DNA of 64,000 bases from Bosea sp. OAE506 (lineage in GTDB: Bacteria; Pseudomonadota; Alphaproteobacteria; Rhizobiales; Beijerinckiaceae): NCBI RefSeq assembly GCF_040546595.1, contig NZ_JBEPOB010000001.1, positions 4,527,001 to 4,591,000 of the forward strand, given 5' to 3'. Under the pieces are notes generated by a model that saw nothing but the letters and a program-made list of their open reading frames with translations, did not search any database and was not told the origin of the DNA. Of this stretch, positions 18,078 through 27,056 are shown piece after piece. Positions within the stretch are counted from its first letter, which is position 1, and each line of letters starts with the position of its first letter. A program made the position numbers and the translations under genes.

Positions 18078-19718
18078 ATGCCGATGATGCCGAAATCGAA
18101 CCGCCAACGCGTGGCGCGACCTCTTCGCAGCAGCGTGCGACTTCATTTCTACGCTGCGTTCGCCGTGCTGCTGTCCCTGATCTCGACGCTGACGGTCGTC
18201 TCGGTTTACGCCCTCAACCAACAATCCGCCTATCGCGATCAGCTCGACACCTCGGCCCAGGGTGCGATCAACGCCGAGAAGGCCAACGGCCTCGTCCTCG
18301 CCGTCCTCACGGAGGCGCGCGGCATCGCCACGGCGCCCGACACGGCCGCCGTCGAGCGCTCCAGTTCGGCCCTGCTGCAGCGAAGCTTCGAGTTGGCCTA
18401 TCTGATGGATGGCTGGCAGCGCGGTCTGCGCGCCGACGATCGCAGGCTGTTCGGCACTCTCAAGGCCCGCGTCTCGGAGTTCATCCGTTTCCACAACGAG
18501 ATGGCCCACCGCGCGACGACGGTCAGCCAGGACGCGGCCCGGGAATGGGGCGACAACGACGCGAACCGTGCGATGCGCACCGCGCTCAACGAGGATCTGG
18601 CCGCGCTGGCCACTGTCTACTCGCAGCGCGCCCGCATCATCGCCAGCATGGGCGATACCGTCCAGCGCATGCAGAACATCCTGGTCGTGCTGGGAATCGT
18701 GGCCATCGCCGTGACCGGTCTGACGGTCTTCCTGCTCAAGGCCCTGTTGGTGACGCCCCTGCTCGACATCACCGCCGCTACCGACAGCATCGCCGCGGGC
18801 AAGAGCCTGGTCGCGGTCCCGCACCTCACGAAAACCGACGAGATCGGGAAGCTGGCCGAGGCGGTGCAACAGCTTCAGACGGTCATCCACCGCAACGAGA
18901 CCCTGCGGAAAAAAGAACGCGAAGCCCTGCGCGAGCAGGAGCACTTCAAGGCCAACGAAGTCCACTTCGTCGCTGCGATCAACAACATGGCGCAGGGTCT
19001 GGTGATCCTCGATCCCCAGACCAATGTCGTTCTGATGAACGACGCCTATAAGACGATCTACAAGCTGCCGGACACCATTACGGATTCACCCTGCAGCCTG
19101 CGCGACATCCTGTTTCACCGGGCGGAGGCCGGCCTCTTTTCCGGCGATGCCGCGAGCTATGTGAAATCGATCCAGGCCCGCATCGCGCTCGGCAAGCCGA
19201 CCACCAGCTTCATCCATTTGAAGGACGGGCGGTGGATCCGGGTCGTCGGTCGATCGACGCCGGCGGGCGACTGGGTCGCGACCCATGAGGATTTCACCCG
19301 GCTGCATCAGGTCGAGCACATGCTGGAGCGGATCGAGCGGCTGTTCGGCACGGTCGCCGAAAACATCGACGAGGCCATCCTGGCCCGTGACATGGGCAGC
19401 CATCGCTATGTCTTCGTCAACCGGGCTGCCGAAGTCCTGTTCGGGATGCCGCGCTCGGAGATCATCGGTCGGACGGCCAGAGAGATCTTCGAGAAGGACA
19501 CAGCCGACAGGATCGATGGGCCTGCACGGCTGGGGCAAATCACCGACGCCGGGACCCGCGAGACCGTCCAGACGATAGAGACGCCGGGCAACGGCCGGCG
19601 CATCGCGGGAATTCGGCATATCCCCGCTTCGGACTGGGAGGGCGTGACGCATTGCATCGTCACGCTCATAGACGACAAGACCGACCGCCAGGTGCCGACA
19701 CGCAAGCTCGCGAGCTGA
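18078..19718 (+). CDS. Membrane sensor with HAMP and two PAS domains, no output domain
   Basis: Membrane protein of 546 residues. Helix 1 about 24-45; extracytoplasmic helical sensor about 46-198, probably a four-helix bundle; helix 2 about 200-222; HAMP about 222-275; short coiled coil; PAS-1 about 295-410 (FVAAINNMAQGLVILDPQTNVVLMNDAY); PAS-2 about 418-535 (DEAILARDMGSHRYVFVNRAAEVLFG). It then ends: there is no histidine-kinase, GGDEF, EAL, methyl-accepting or HTH domain. Proteins with this front half normally continue into such a module. The stop is clean and the next gene begins 161 bases later, with no continuation in other frames. It may act through a partner protein. The start could also be ATG 18087. 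Confidence 0.85.
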   Translation: MPMMPKSNRQRVARPLRSSVRLHFYAAFAVLLSLISTLTVVSVYALNQQSAYRDQLDTSAQGAINAEKANGLVLAVLTEARGIATAPDTAAVERSSSALLQRSFELAYLMDGWQRGLRADDRRLFGTLKARVSEFIRFHNEMAHRATTVSQDAAREWGDNDANRAMRTALNEDLAALATVYSQRARIIASMGDTVQRMQNILVVLGIVAIAVTGLTVFLLKALLVTPLLDITAATDSIAAGKSLVAVPHLTKTDEIGKLAEAVQQLQTVIHRNETLRKKEREALREQEHFKANEVHFVAAINNMAQGLVILDPQTNVVLMNDAYKTIYKLPDTITDSPCSLRDILFHRAEAGLFSGDAASYVKSIQARIALGKPTTSFIHLKDGRWIRVVGRSTPAGDWVATHEDFTRLHQVEHMLERIERLFGTVAENIDEAILARDMGSHRYVFVNRAAEVLFGMPRSEIIGRTAREIFEKDTADRIDGPARLGQITDAGTRETVQTIETPGNGRRIAGIRHIPASDWEGVTHCIVTLIDDKTDRQVPTRKLAS

Positions 19719-19879
19719 GCGCCCGGCGCGGGATGCATGATGGCGGCGCCTCGCTTGGCGCTCTCCACGGCATGACAATTTGCTCATCTTGACGCAGCGC
19801 CATTGAACGGCCGCATCCGCTGCGACATGGTCGCGCTCGCGGGGTTCGCCGCGATTCCAGCTCTGATCAGGATCAGCCG

Positions 19880-21976
19880 ATGCGTCCGTTGAGTTTCGCC
19901 GTCGCCGCGCTCGCCGTCGTGGCGCTCGTCGTCGGCCAGCAGAGCGGCTCCGCCGGCACGCTCGGCATGGGAGTCGTCGGTGTCCTCCTTGCGCTGGCAC
20001 TGTTCCGCTCCACCGAGATCGACTTCTTCCTGAAGATCTTCTCCGGCATCTTCGGCACGGAATATGTCGTCTTCGGCGCAGGCGCCTTGCTGGCGCAGGG
20101 CGGCTACTGGCCCCAGGGCTGGGCGGCGGCCTCGCCGCCGACGAGCCTCGCCACCACCGTCGCGGTGTTCGGCATCCTGATCTACGTCATCTCCTTCGTG
20201 CCGGTGGTGCAGCGCATCGCCCGCATCTCCTCGCCCTATTTTCTCTCGGGAGAGGCGACGCAGGCCAATCTCTGGTTCCTCGGGCGATACCGGGTGAAGC
20301 TCGGCCATCTCGCGGTGGCGCTGATCGTCTTCCTCGTCGTCCTGAACCAGGCCCAGGTCGGCGTCTCGCTGCGGCTGAACTTCTTCTACCGCGACTTCTA
20401 CAACGCCCTGCAGGAGAAGAACGCCGCCGCGTTCTGGGAGCAGTTGATCTGGGTCTTCTGCGTCTGGGCCGCGATCTCGGCGATCAGCAATCTGATCGAG
20501 ATCGTCGCTCAGTCGGTGCTGCTGATCCGCTGGCGCGAATGGATGGCCGACGAATACAGCCGGCGCTGGCTGCAGAACGGCACGCATTACCGGATATCGC
20601 TGGCCGGCACGGCCGACAACCCCGACCAGCGCATCTCGGAAGACACGCGCTCCTTCCTGAACCAGACCTATTCCTTCTCGCTGACCATGCTGACGCAGGT
20701 CTCGACCCTGGTCTCGTTCTCGATCATCCTCTGGAACATCCCCGTCGCCATCACCGTGCCGGGGACCAGTCTCGTCATTCCCGGCTTCATCTTCTGGGCG
20801 ACGCTGATCTATGCCGCAGTCGCGACCTGGATCACCCATCTGATCGGCAAGCCGCTAATCGCGCTGGATTTCGAGCAGGAGCGGCGCGAGGCGAATTTCC
20901 GCTTCTCCCTCGCCCGCCTGCGCGAATACTCCGAGCAGATCGCGCTCATGCATGGCGAGCCGGCCGAGCGGCAACATCTAGCGCGCAGCTTCCGGGCGAT
21001 CGTGGCGAACTTCTACGAGCTGATGTGGCGCAAGCTGAAGCTCACCACCTTCACGCTCGCCTACAACCAGGCCAACGTCGTCATCCCGTTCGTGCTGCTG
21101 GCGCCCTACTATTTCGCCGGGGCGATCACCTTCGGCGTCCTGACGCAGGTCTCCTCCGCCTTCGGGCGCGTGGAGACGGCGATGTCCTTCTTCATCAACA
21201 GCTACCAGTCGATCGCCTCCTATCTCGCCTCGATCAACCGCCTCACCACCTTCGAGGCGGCGATCGCGCAGTCGCAGGCCGCCGAGGTCGGAGGCGCCAC
21301 GATCCATCGCGACCCGGCCCCCGACCGGGATGTCCATGTCGGCGATGCGGTGCTGACCCTGCCCAATGGCGCGCCGATCGTGCGCGTGAGCGATCTCGAT
21401 CTCGGCGCCGCCCGGCGCACGCTGCTCGTCGGCCCATCGGGATCGGGCAAGTCGACGCTGTTCCGCGCCATTGCCGGCATCTGGCCCTTCGGCGAGGGCA
21501 AGGTCGGCATCCCCGCCAATGCCGAGATCATGCTGCTGCCGCAGCGGCCCTATCTGCCGCAGGGCAGCCTGAGGGCTGCCCTAGCCTACCCGTCGGAGGC
21601 CCAGACCTATGACGACGAGGCTATCCGCCGGGCGATGGACAAGGTCCGCCTCGGCCATCTGCGCGACCGGCTCGACGAGGTCGATCTCTGGGGCCAACGC
21701 CTGTCGGGCGGCGAGCAGCAGCGGCTTGCGGTCGCACGCGCTCTGCTGGCAAAGCCCGATTGGCTCTTCCTCGACGAGGCCACCGCCTCGCTGGACGAAA
21801 AGCTCGAGGGCGAGATCTACGCCACGATCGAAGAGGCCTTGCCGCAGACGCGGATCGTCTCGATCGGCCATCGCTCGACACTGCGCGAGATGCACGATGC
21901 CGTGGTGACGATGGAGCCGAACCCCGACGGCACCTTCACGCCGCGCATGCCCGCAAAGGCGCCCGCCGAGGCGTGA
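19880..21976 (+). CDS. ABC transporter, fused membrane and ATPase domains (SbmA/BacA-YddA type)
   Basis: Half-transporter of 698 residues. Two or three N-terminal helices and an insertion precede the ABC_membrane_2 (SbmA/BacA-like) domain, about 150-440. Recognised elements are LRLNFFYRDFYNALQEKN, RWREWMADEYSRRWLQ and NPDQRISEDTRSF. The ATPase domain follows: Walker A GPSGSGKS at 518-525, signature LSGGEQQR from 608, Walker B WLFLDEAT from 628, then the switch histidine in SIGHRSTL. This matches the YddA/ABCD-like group; relatives import peptide antibiotics or affect very-long-chain fatty acids in the lipid envelope. Homodimerisation is expected. Start ATG 19880 after AGGA. No partner genes nearby. 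Confidence 0.93.
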   Translation: MRPLSFAVAALAVVALVVGQQSGSAGTLGMGVVGVLLALALFRSTEIDFFLKIFSGIFGTEYVVFGAGALLAQGGYWPQGWAAASPPTSLATTVAVFGILIYVISFVPVVQRIARISSPYFLSGEATQANLWFLGRYRVKLGHLAVALIVFLVVLNQAQVGVSLRLNFFYRDFYNALQEKNAAAFWEQLIWVFCVWAAISAISNLIEIVAQSVLLIRWREWMADEYSRRWLQNGTHYRISLAGTADNPDQRISEDTRSFLNQTYSFSLTMLTQVSTLVSFSIILWNIPVAITVPGTSLVIPGFIFWATLIYAAVATWITHLIGKPLIALDFEQERREANFRFSLARLREYSEQIALMHGEPAERQHLARSFRAIVANFYELMWRKLKLTTFTLAYNQANVVIPFVLLAPYYFAGAITFGVLTQVSSAFGRVETAMSFFINSYQSIASYLASINRLTTFEAAIAQSQAAEVGGATIHRDPAPDRDVHVGDAVLTLPNGAPIVRVSDLDLGAARRTLLVGPSGSGKSTLFRAIAGIWPFGEGKVGIPANAEIMLLPQRPYLPQGSLRAALAYPSEAQTYDDEAIRRAMDKVRLGHLRDRLDEVDLWGQRLSGGEQQRLAVARALLAKPDWLFLDEATASLDEKLEGEIYATIEEALPQTRIVSIGHRSTLREMHDAVVTMEPNPDGTFTPRMPAKAPAEA

Positions 21977-22099
21977 GGCCGGAGCGGGCTGCCCTGGCCC
22001 GCACTCAAGCCGTCATGGCGTGGCATCGCGGGAGAGGCGGCGCGGGCCCGACGGCCCGCCCTGGAGTGACGCGCCGGGCTCGCGGCGCGTGGTCGCGGA

Positions 22100-22582
22100 T
22101 CAGAGCGCGCGGTCGAAGCGCAGTTCGCCGGCCACGCCCTTGAGGACGAGCTTGCCCTCGACGAGATCCCAGTTGCGCGTGCCGCGCAGCGCCGTGAGGT
22201 AGGCGCGCTCGAAATCCGACATGCCCTTGTCGCAGCTGCGCTTGGTCAAGGCGAGCGGACCGACCGCGAAGCCCTGCGAGCGCAGCGGATAGGCGGCGGC
22301 GGAGAAGGTGTTGCAGCCACCGAAGCCGGTGCCGCGCAGATTGGCGTCGACCATCAGCGTCGCGCGACGGTCGGCGACCGGCTTGCCGTTGAGGGCGATC
22401 ACCGTCCAGGCCGCGCCGAGCGGGAAGTTCTTCTCCTGCGGCGGGATCGGCGCCGCCTGCGGCGTGCCGAGTTCCTCGCGCGAGGGCATCTGGTTGCGAC
22501 GCTGCGCCTGCGCATCGGTCGGCATCAGCATGGGCGCGGCCATGGCGGCGAGAATGGCGGCATAGCCAAGGCGTCGAATCAT
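22100..22582 (-). CDS. META-domain protein (HslJ-like), exported
   Basis: Envelope protein of 160 residues. MIRRLGYAAILAAMAAPMLMPTDAQAQ is a signal peptide, cut near AQAQ. The META domain covers about 50-160: AAWTVIALNGKPVADRRATLMVD, then GTGFGGCNTFSAAAYPL (the GCN element), GPLALTKRSCDKGMSDFERAYLTAL and the C-terminal LVLKG...ELRFDRAL. Two cysteines (GCN and SCDKG) could form the disulphide usual for this fold. HslJ in E. coli is linked to heat and novobiocin resistance; a role here is not known. The gene is convergent with the ABC transporter and on the same strand as hisG. Confidence 0.87.
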   Translation of the reverse strand: MIRRLGYAAILAAMAAPMLMPTDAQAQRRNQMPSREELGTPQAAPIPPQEKNFPLGAAWTVIALNGKPVADRRATLMVDANLRGTGFGGCNTFSAAAYPLRSQGFAVGPLALTKRSCDKGMSDFERAYLTALRGTRNWDLVEGKLVLKGVAGELRFDRAL

Positions 22583-22899
22583 GATCGTCTTACCCGGTCG
22601 TCGAACCTGAAAATCGGCACGGACCCTAGCGCATCGCCGGCCGCGTGGGAAAGCGCGTAGCGGCCTATTGCCCGGCGATCAACCGCCAAGGTGCCGCGAA
22701 GCGTCTTTCCGCAGTCACCCTGTCGCGCGAAGGCGGTTTTTCGGCGGCGGCGTGCATCCGCTGCGGGCCGCGCCGCGTATCAGCCTCCGGGAGCGCATCC
22801 GCGCGACCTCAGCCTGCGGCCTCACCCCCCCTGAGGCCGCAAGCAATGGCGAGGCCGCCTTGCCCCCCATGGCGGCCTCGCCTGAGGCGCGTCGCTGCC
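22583..22899. other. 317-base gap between hisG and the META gene, with two hairpins
   Basis: Contains two stem-loops just 3' of hisG on the minus strand: 22851-22859/22871-22879 (9 bp) and 22815-22824/22832-22841 (10 bp). Both contain GAGGCCGC-like sequence. No T-run follows, so they may form a weak terminator of the his operon. I see no gene in the gap. Confidence 0.5.
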
Positions 22900-23901
22900 T
22901 CAAAGGCGCGACTGCAGGCGCTCGATCAGTGGATTGGCCTTGCGGAAGACATAGGCCGGCGCGGAGACCGTGACGTCGTCGGCACCCGCCGCGGCAAGAT
23001 GCTCGACGAGCGCGAATACCGCCTTCTCCGGGCAATGGATCGTCACGACCCCGCCAGCCGGGCTTGGGCCGAAGGGCAGACGCGCGCCGAACAGCGCCTG
23101 CAGATCGCCAAGCGTGTCCGATGCGGCCTCGAGCTTCGCCCGGATTTCACGGACGGAGCGCGCCTCCTCCTCGGCCGCGATGCGCGAGAGGATAGCGTTG
23201 GCGGCCGCCCTCGCCCGCTCGCTCCAGGGCGCGCGCACGGAGGCGACGAGATTGGCTTCCGACGCCAGCATCACGCCGTCGTCGAGGATCTTCAGCGCGT
23301 TGGCCGACAGCGTCGCGCCGGTCGTGGTGATGTCGACGACGATCTCGGCCGTGCCGGCGGCCGGCGCGCCCTCGGTCGCACCCAGGCTTTCGACGATGCG
23401 GTAATCGGCCAGCCCGTGGCGGGCGAAGAAGCGGCGGGTCAGATTGACGTATTTCGTGGCGACGCGGAGCTTGCGGCCGTGACGGCTGCGTAGGCTGGAG
23501 GCGACGTCGTCGAGATCGGCCATGGTCCGCACGTCGATCCAGGCCTGCGGCACGGCGACGACGACATTGGCGTGGCCGAAGCCGAGCGGGGTCAGCATCT
23601 CGACCGCGGCATCTGCATCCGCGACCTGCTCGCGCACCAGATCCTCGCCGGTGATGCCGAGATGGGCGGCACCCGACGCCAGCTGCGCGACGATCTCGGA
23701 GGCCGACAGGAAGGCGACCTCGGCGCCTTCGACGCCGGCAATCGTGCCGCGATAGTCGCGCTCGCCGCGCGACTTGACGAATTTCAGCCCGGCGCGACCG
23801 AAGAAGGCAGTCGCGTTCTCCTGCAGCCGGCCCTTGGAGGGCACGGCGAGAACGAGCGGGGCGTCTTTGGCGGCCGAGTCTGTAGCAGCGATGTCGGTCA
23901 T
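22900..23901 (-). CDS. hisG: ATP phosphoribosyltransferase catalytic subunit HisG
   Basis: First enzyme of histidine synthesis: ATP + PRPP gives phosphoribosyl-ATP. 333 residues. [24 protein letters not shown] at the N-terminus and the PRPP-binding segment [21 protein letters not shown] are clear. Compared with short-form HisG (about 220 residues) it carries extra C-terminal sequence ([14 protein letters not shown]...[17 protein letters not shown]), yet a hisZ gene is present directly upstream, so this is a HisG that works with HisZ, as in Rhizobiales. Its ATG overlaps the hisZ stop by four bases (23898-23901), so translation is coupled. Confidence 0.95.
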   Translation of the reverse strand: MTDIAATDSAAKDAPLVLAVPSKGRLQENATAFFGRAGLKFVKSRGERDYRGTIAGVEGAEVAFLSASEIVAQLASGAAHLGITGEDLVREQVADADAAVEMLTPLGFGHANVVVAVPQAWIDVRTMADLDDVASSLRSRHGRKLRVATKYVNLTRRFFARHGLADYRIVESLGATEGAPAAGTAEIVVDITTTGATLSANALKILDDGVMLASEANLVASVRAPWSERARAAANAILSRIAAEEEARSVREIRAKLEAASDTLGDLQALFGARLPFGPSPAGGVVTIHCPEKAVFALVEHLAAAGADDVTVSAPAYVFRKANPLIERLQSRL

Positions 23902-25010
23902 GCGGCGTCTCCCGCCAGGCGCTCGAGCCAGATCGAGGCGCCGACCGCGGCAATCGGCGCGGCCGCACCGAGGCGCCCGAGCACCTGATCATAGCGTCCG
24001 CCGCCGGCAACCGGCTTGCCGTCGCCGCGTCGCTCGTCGTGCAGCTCGAAGATGAAGCCAGTGTAGTAGTCGAGATTGCGGGCGAAGGCGGCCTGGAAGC
24101 CGATCGCGCCGACATCGACGCCGCGCACGGCGAGGAAGCCGGTGCGCTCGTCAAAGGCGTCGAGCTCGCGGCCGAGATCGAGCGAGGCCTGGTCTGCAAG
24201 CGCGCGCAGCGCGGCAGAGGCCGTGTCCGGATCGCCCTTGATCGCCAGCACCTGCGCCAGCAGCGCCTTCACGTCGCCATTGACCGGGTTCTCGCGCTCG
24301 GCGGCACGGGCCAGGAAGCGCTCGGCGATGTCGGAGGCACTGCGCCCGCCGACGGTCGAGATCCCCGCGATCGACAGCACGTCCTCGACGAAGGCTTTCG
24401 CCGCCTTGGGGTCCTGCCCCTCCAGCGCCTTGAGCAGGCCGGCATGGGCGGTCTCGCCGGTGGCGACCGGGGGATCGAGCGCCTCGACAGCGTCCGTGCC
24501 GCGGCCCTGCACGACGGCGCGCATCAGGCGGCGGCGGGCGCCGGCCGGCACGGAAAGCCCATCCAGCAGCGCGCCGAGCAGCGCGACGTCGCCCATCAGG
24601 ATCTTCGGGCTTGCGAGGCCGAGCGCGGCGGTGGCCTCGACCGTCAGCGCCATGATCTCGGCGTCGGTGGCGGCGAAGTCGTCACGGCCGAAGGATTCGA
24701 TTCCGGCCTGCGCGAATTCGCCGGGCTCGCCCGAGCGCATCCGGAAGACCGGGCCGGCATAGGCGTAGGCCGCGGGCTCGGTGCGGCGAGACGCGATGTG
24801 ATCGAGCGCGACGGGGATGGTGTATTCCGGCCGCAGGCACCAGTCGCGGCCATCGGCATCCTGCGTCATGAAGATGCGGCGGCGGATATCCTCGCCCGAG
24901 AGATCGAGGAAGACGTCAGCCGGCTGCAGGATCGCGGGCTCGGCGCGGGCATAGCCCTCGCGCGCAAACAGCGCGATCACGGTCTCGATGCTGGCAGCGG
25001 TCGCGGGCAC
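23898..25010 (-). CDS. hisZ: ATP phosphoribosyltransferase regulatory subunit HisZ
   Basis: Paralogue of histidyl-tRNA synthetase, 370 residues, that lacks aminoacylation and gives HisG its activity and histidine feedback. [29 protein letters not shown] and [14 protein letters not shown] correspond to the class-II motif 1/2 region, and FEQ-like [15 protein letters not shown] to motif 2. [18 protein letters not shown] and [15 protein letters not shown] match the histidine-binding loops. There is no anticodon-binding domain at the C-terminus. The start is GTG at 25010: an in-frame TAA lies 18 bases upstream and no ATG intervenes. It sits between hisS and hisG on one strand. Confidence 0.95.
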   Translation of the reverse strand: MPATAASIETVIALFAREGYARAEPAILQPADVFLDLSGEDIRRRIFMTQDADGRDWCLRPEYTIPVALDHIASRRTEPAAYAYAGPVFRMRSGEPGEFAQAGIESFGRDDFAATDAEIMALTVEATAALGLASPKILMGDVALLGALLDGLSVPAGARRRLMRAVVQGRGTDAVEALDPPVATGETAHAGLLKALEGQDPKAAKAFVEDVLSIAGISTVGGRSASDIAERFLARAAERENPVNGDVKALLAQVLAIKGDPDTASAALRALADQASLDLGRELDAFDERTGFLAVRGVDVGAIGFQAAFARNLDYYTGFIFELHDERRGDGKPVAGGGRYDQVLGRLGAAAPIAAVGASIWLERLAGDAA

Positions 25011-25118
25011 GGCGGCTTCATCCTGTTACGGGCGCTGTCCTAGCAGCGGCGGCCCGGATTTTCGAGGCATTTGAGGGAAATGGGTGAACGGGAATCGCAA
25101 GAGCGCGGGAGGCGCGAC

Positions 25119-25156
25119 GCCCTCTTCCTTCTCCCGGATGGGAGAAGGAAGAGGGC
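25119..25156. repeat. REP-like palindrome, unit 1
   Basis: Perfect 17-bp inverted repeat (25119-25135 and 25140-25156) with loop GGAT. The inner core CTTCTCCC...GGGAGAAGG is shared with the unit at 25226-25249, whose loop is the reverse complement (ATCC); the pair is therefore in inverted orientation, like a BIME. Confidence 0.8.
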
Positions 25157-25225
25157 CTGCCCTTTCAGATGGAGGTCAAGCGGCTCCGCTGCGCCCTTTT
25201 GATTGGCGGCGGGCCCTCATCCCTG

Positions 25226-25249
25226 CCCTTCTCCCATCCGGGAGAAGGG
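25226..25249. repeat. REP-like palindrome, unit 2
   Basis: CCCTTCTCCC-ATCC-GGGAGAAGGG, 10-bp perfect arms, 12 bases from the hisS stop codon. Such sequences are widespread in Rhizobiales genomes. It could end or stabilise the hisS mRNA. Confidence 0.8.
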
Positions 25250-25260
25250 TTCCCCGCGCT

Positions 25261-26832
25261 TTACGAATGCCGCGCGAGCACCGTCTTCACACCCTCGACC
25301 AGCCCCTCGACCGGCACGGAGAACTGCGCCTCCGCCTGCTTGGCCTTGTGCTCGGCGGAATCCTTCACGTCGCGAGAGGCGGCGGCGAGTTCAGCGCCGA
25401 GGATCAGATCCTTGATGACGACGGTCCCGGCATCACGTTCCGAAGACCCTTGAATAATGGCGCAGACCGCGCCGCGGCGGTCGGCATACTTCATCTGGGC
25501 GTTGAAGCCGGATGAGCCCAGATAGAGGTCTGCGCGGCAGAGCGGCTTGCCGTCCTCGCCCTTGGCTTGGCGCAGCGTCGAGACGAAAGCCTGATAGCCC
25601 GGCATGAACTCCGGCGACTTGTTGTCCATGGCGGTGACGACGACGAGGGGCAGTTCGTTCTTCTGATCGACGATGGGCGACTTCACCGCCTTCAGCGCGG
25701 TGTAGAGCCGGGACACGCCGATCGAGAAGCCCGTCGCCGGCACGGGCTCGGGTCGGAAGCGGCCGACCAGCCCGTCATAACGCCCGCCACCCGCGACCGA
25801 GCCGAAGCGCACGACCTGCCCGTCCTCATTGGTGACCGGGAAGGTCAGTTCGACCTCGTAGACCGGGCCGGTATAGTATTCGAGGCCGCGGACGACGGAG
25901 GGGTCAATGCGAATGCGGTCCAAGCCATAGCCAGCGGCTGTGATAAGCGCGTGAATTGCGTTCAAATCCTCCATGCCCGCTTGGAATGAAGGATTTAGAG
26001 CAATCTTCGAAACGAGCGCCTGCATTTCCCCTACGCCGCCGTCTGTGGGCAAGAGAGATCCGCCACTGATTTGGACAGTAGTCACTCCAAAGGCGTTCAA
26101 GACTGCATCCGATTGAATTTTGGACAGCCCCGCGCCCTTCGTAAAATCTCCGCTCTCGTCCTTCCGACCCTCGCCGAGCAAAAGGCGCACGCCCTCCGGC
26201 CCGAACTTGTCGAGCTTGTCGATCGCGCGCAGCACCGTCAGCCGGCGGCCGGCATTCTCCTCGCCGCCGAGCCCGATCGCCTCCATCACGCCGTCGAGCA
26301 CCTTGCGGTTGTTGACCTTGACGACATAGTCGCCGCGCTTGATGCCGAGCGCCTCCATGGTGTCGGCGGCGAGCATGCAGATCTCGGCGTCGGCGGCCAC
26401 AGAACCGGCGCCGACGATATCGGCGTCGAACTGCATGAACTGGCGGAAGCGGCCCGGGCCCGGCTTCTCGTTGCGGAAGACATAGCCGGCGCGGTAGCTG
26501 CGATAGGGTTTCGGCAGCGCGTCGTAATTCTCCGCGACATAGCGGGCGAGCGGCGCGGTCAAATCGTAGCGCAGCGAAAGCCACTGCTCGTCATCGTCCT
26601 GGAAGGAGAAAACGCCCTCGTTCGGGCGGTCCTGGTCGGGCAGGAACTTGCCGAGCGCATCGGTGTATTCGACAAACGGCGTCTCGACCGGATCGAAGCC
26701 GTAGCGCGAGAAGCTCTCGCGGATGACCGCCAGCATGCGCTCGGTGGCGGCGACATCGGCCGGGCCACGATCGACGAAGCCGCGCGGCTGGCGGGCCTTC
26801 AGCTTGGCGGGGGCGGGCTTGTCCACGGACAT
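25261..26832 (-). CDS. hisS: Histidyl-tRNA synthetase
   Basis: Charges tRNA-His; class IIa synthetase of 523 residues, the long alphaproteobacterial form. Motif 2 is in [20 protein letters not shown] (about 113-132), histidine motif [12 protein letters not shown] near 315-326, motif 3 region [10 protein letters not shown] near 368-377, and an anticodon-binding domain from about 395 on. Start ATG 26832 ([10 protein letters not shown]); upstream in-frame sequence to 27045 lies in a repeat region and is rejected. Residues about 225-304 (25921-26160) are encoded by DNA of about 54% G+C by hand count, well below the rest, with different codon choice; the protein stays in frame. This suggests gene conversion from a lower-G+C donor. 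Confidence 0.97.
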   Translation of the reverse strand: MSVDKPAPAKLKARQPRGFVDRGPADVAATERMLAVIRESFSRYGFDPVETPFVEYTDALGKFLPDQDRPNEGVFSFQDDDEQWLSLRYDLTAPLARYVAENYDALPKPYRSYRAGYVFRNEKPGPGRFRQFMQFDADIVGAGSVAADAEICMLAADTMEALGIKRGDYVVKVNNRKVLDGVMEAIGLGGEENAGRRLTVLRAIDKLDKFGPEGVRLLLGEGRKDESGDFTKGAGLSKIQSDAVLNAFGVTTVQISGGSLLPTDGGVGEMQALVSKIALNPSFQAGMEDLNAIHALITAAGYGLDRIRIDPSVVRGLEYYTGPVYEVELTFPVTNEDGQVVRFGSVAGGGRYDGLVGRFRPEPVPATGFSIGVSRLYTALKAVKSPIVDQKNELPLVVVTAMDNKSPEFMPGYQAFVSTLRQAKGEDGKPLCRADLYLGSSGFNAQMKYADRRGAVCAIIQGSSERDAGTVVIKDLILGAELAAASRDVKDSAEHKAKQAEAQFSVPVEGLVEGVKTVLARHS

Positions 26833-27022
26833 GGGCGTTCGTTTCGTGTGTTCGACGGCGGGATTGGGCCGTTCGGTAGCTTGCGCGGGCGGATGGGGCA
26901 AGCCGTTGCCCGTCATTCTCGGGCGTCGCCCTCGGGTCCGACCTTCGTCGGCCCAAGGATGAACTCCGCGCAGACACGAGAATCTCCGGACGGACGAGCG
27001 CGGGAGCCTCCCTCGGACTGAG

Positions 27023-27045
27023 ATGCTCGGGTCAAGCCCGAGCAT
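27023..27045. repeat. Intergenic palindromic repeat, type A
   Basis: ATGCTCGGG-TCAAG-CCCGAGCAT, followed by GACG. The same unit recurs at 28459-28481, and a relative (CGTCATGCGCGCCGGG...) near 36557-36585. It lies in the 224-base gap between glcF and hisS, which also holds a diverged copy near 26908 (GTCATTCTCGGGCG). No gene is seen in that gap. Confidence 0.7.
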
Positions 27046-27056
27046 GACGTGCGTGT

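Noticed and set aside
22645..23493. 282-codon plus-strand frame over hisG
   Set aside because: Antisense to hisG, no domain, no ribosome site.
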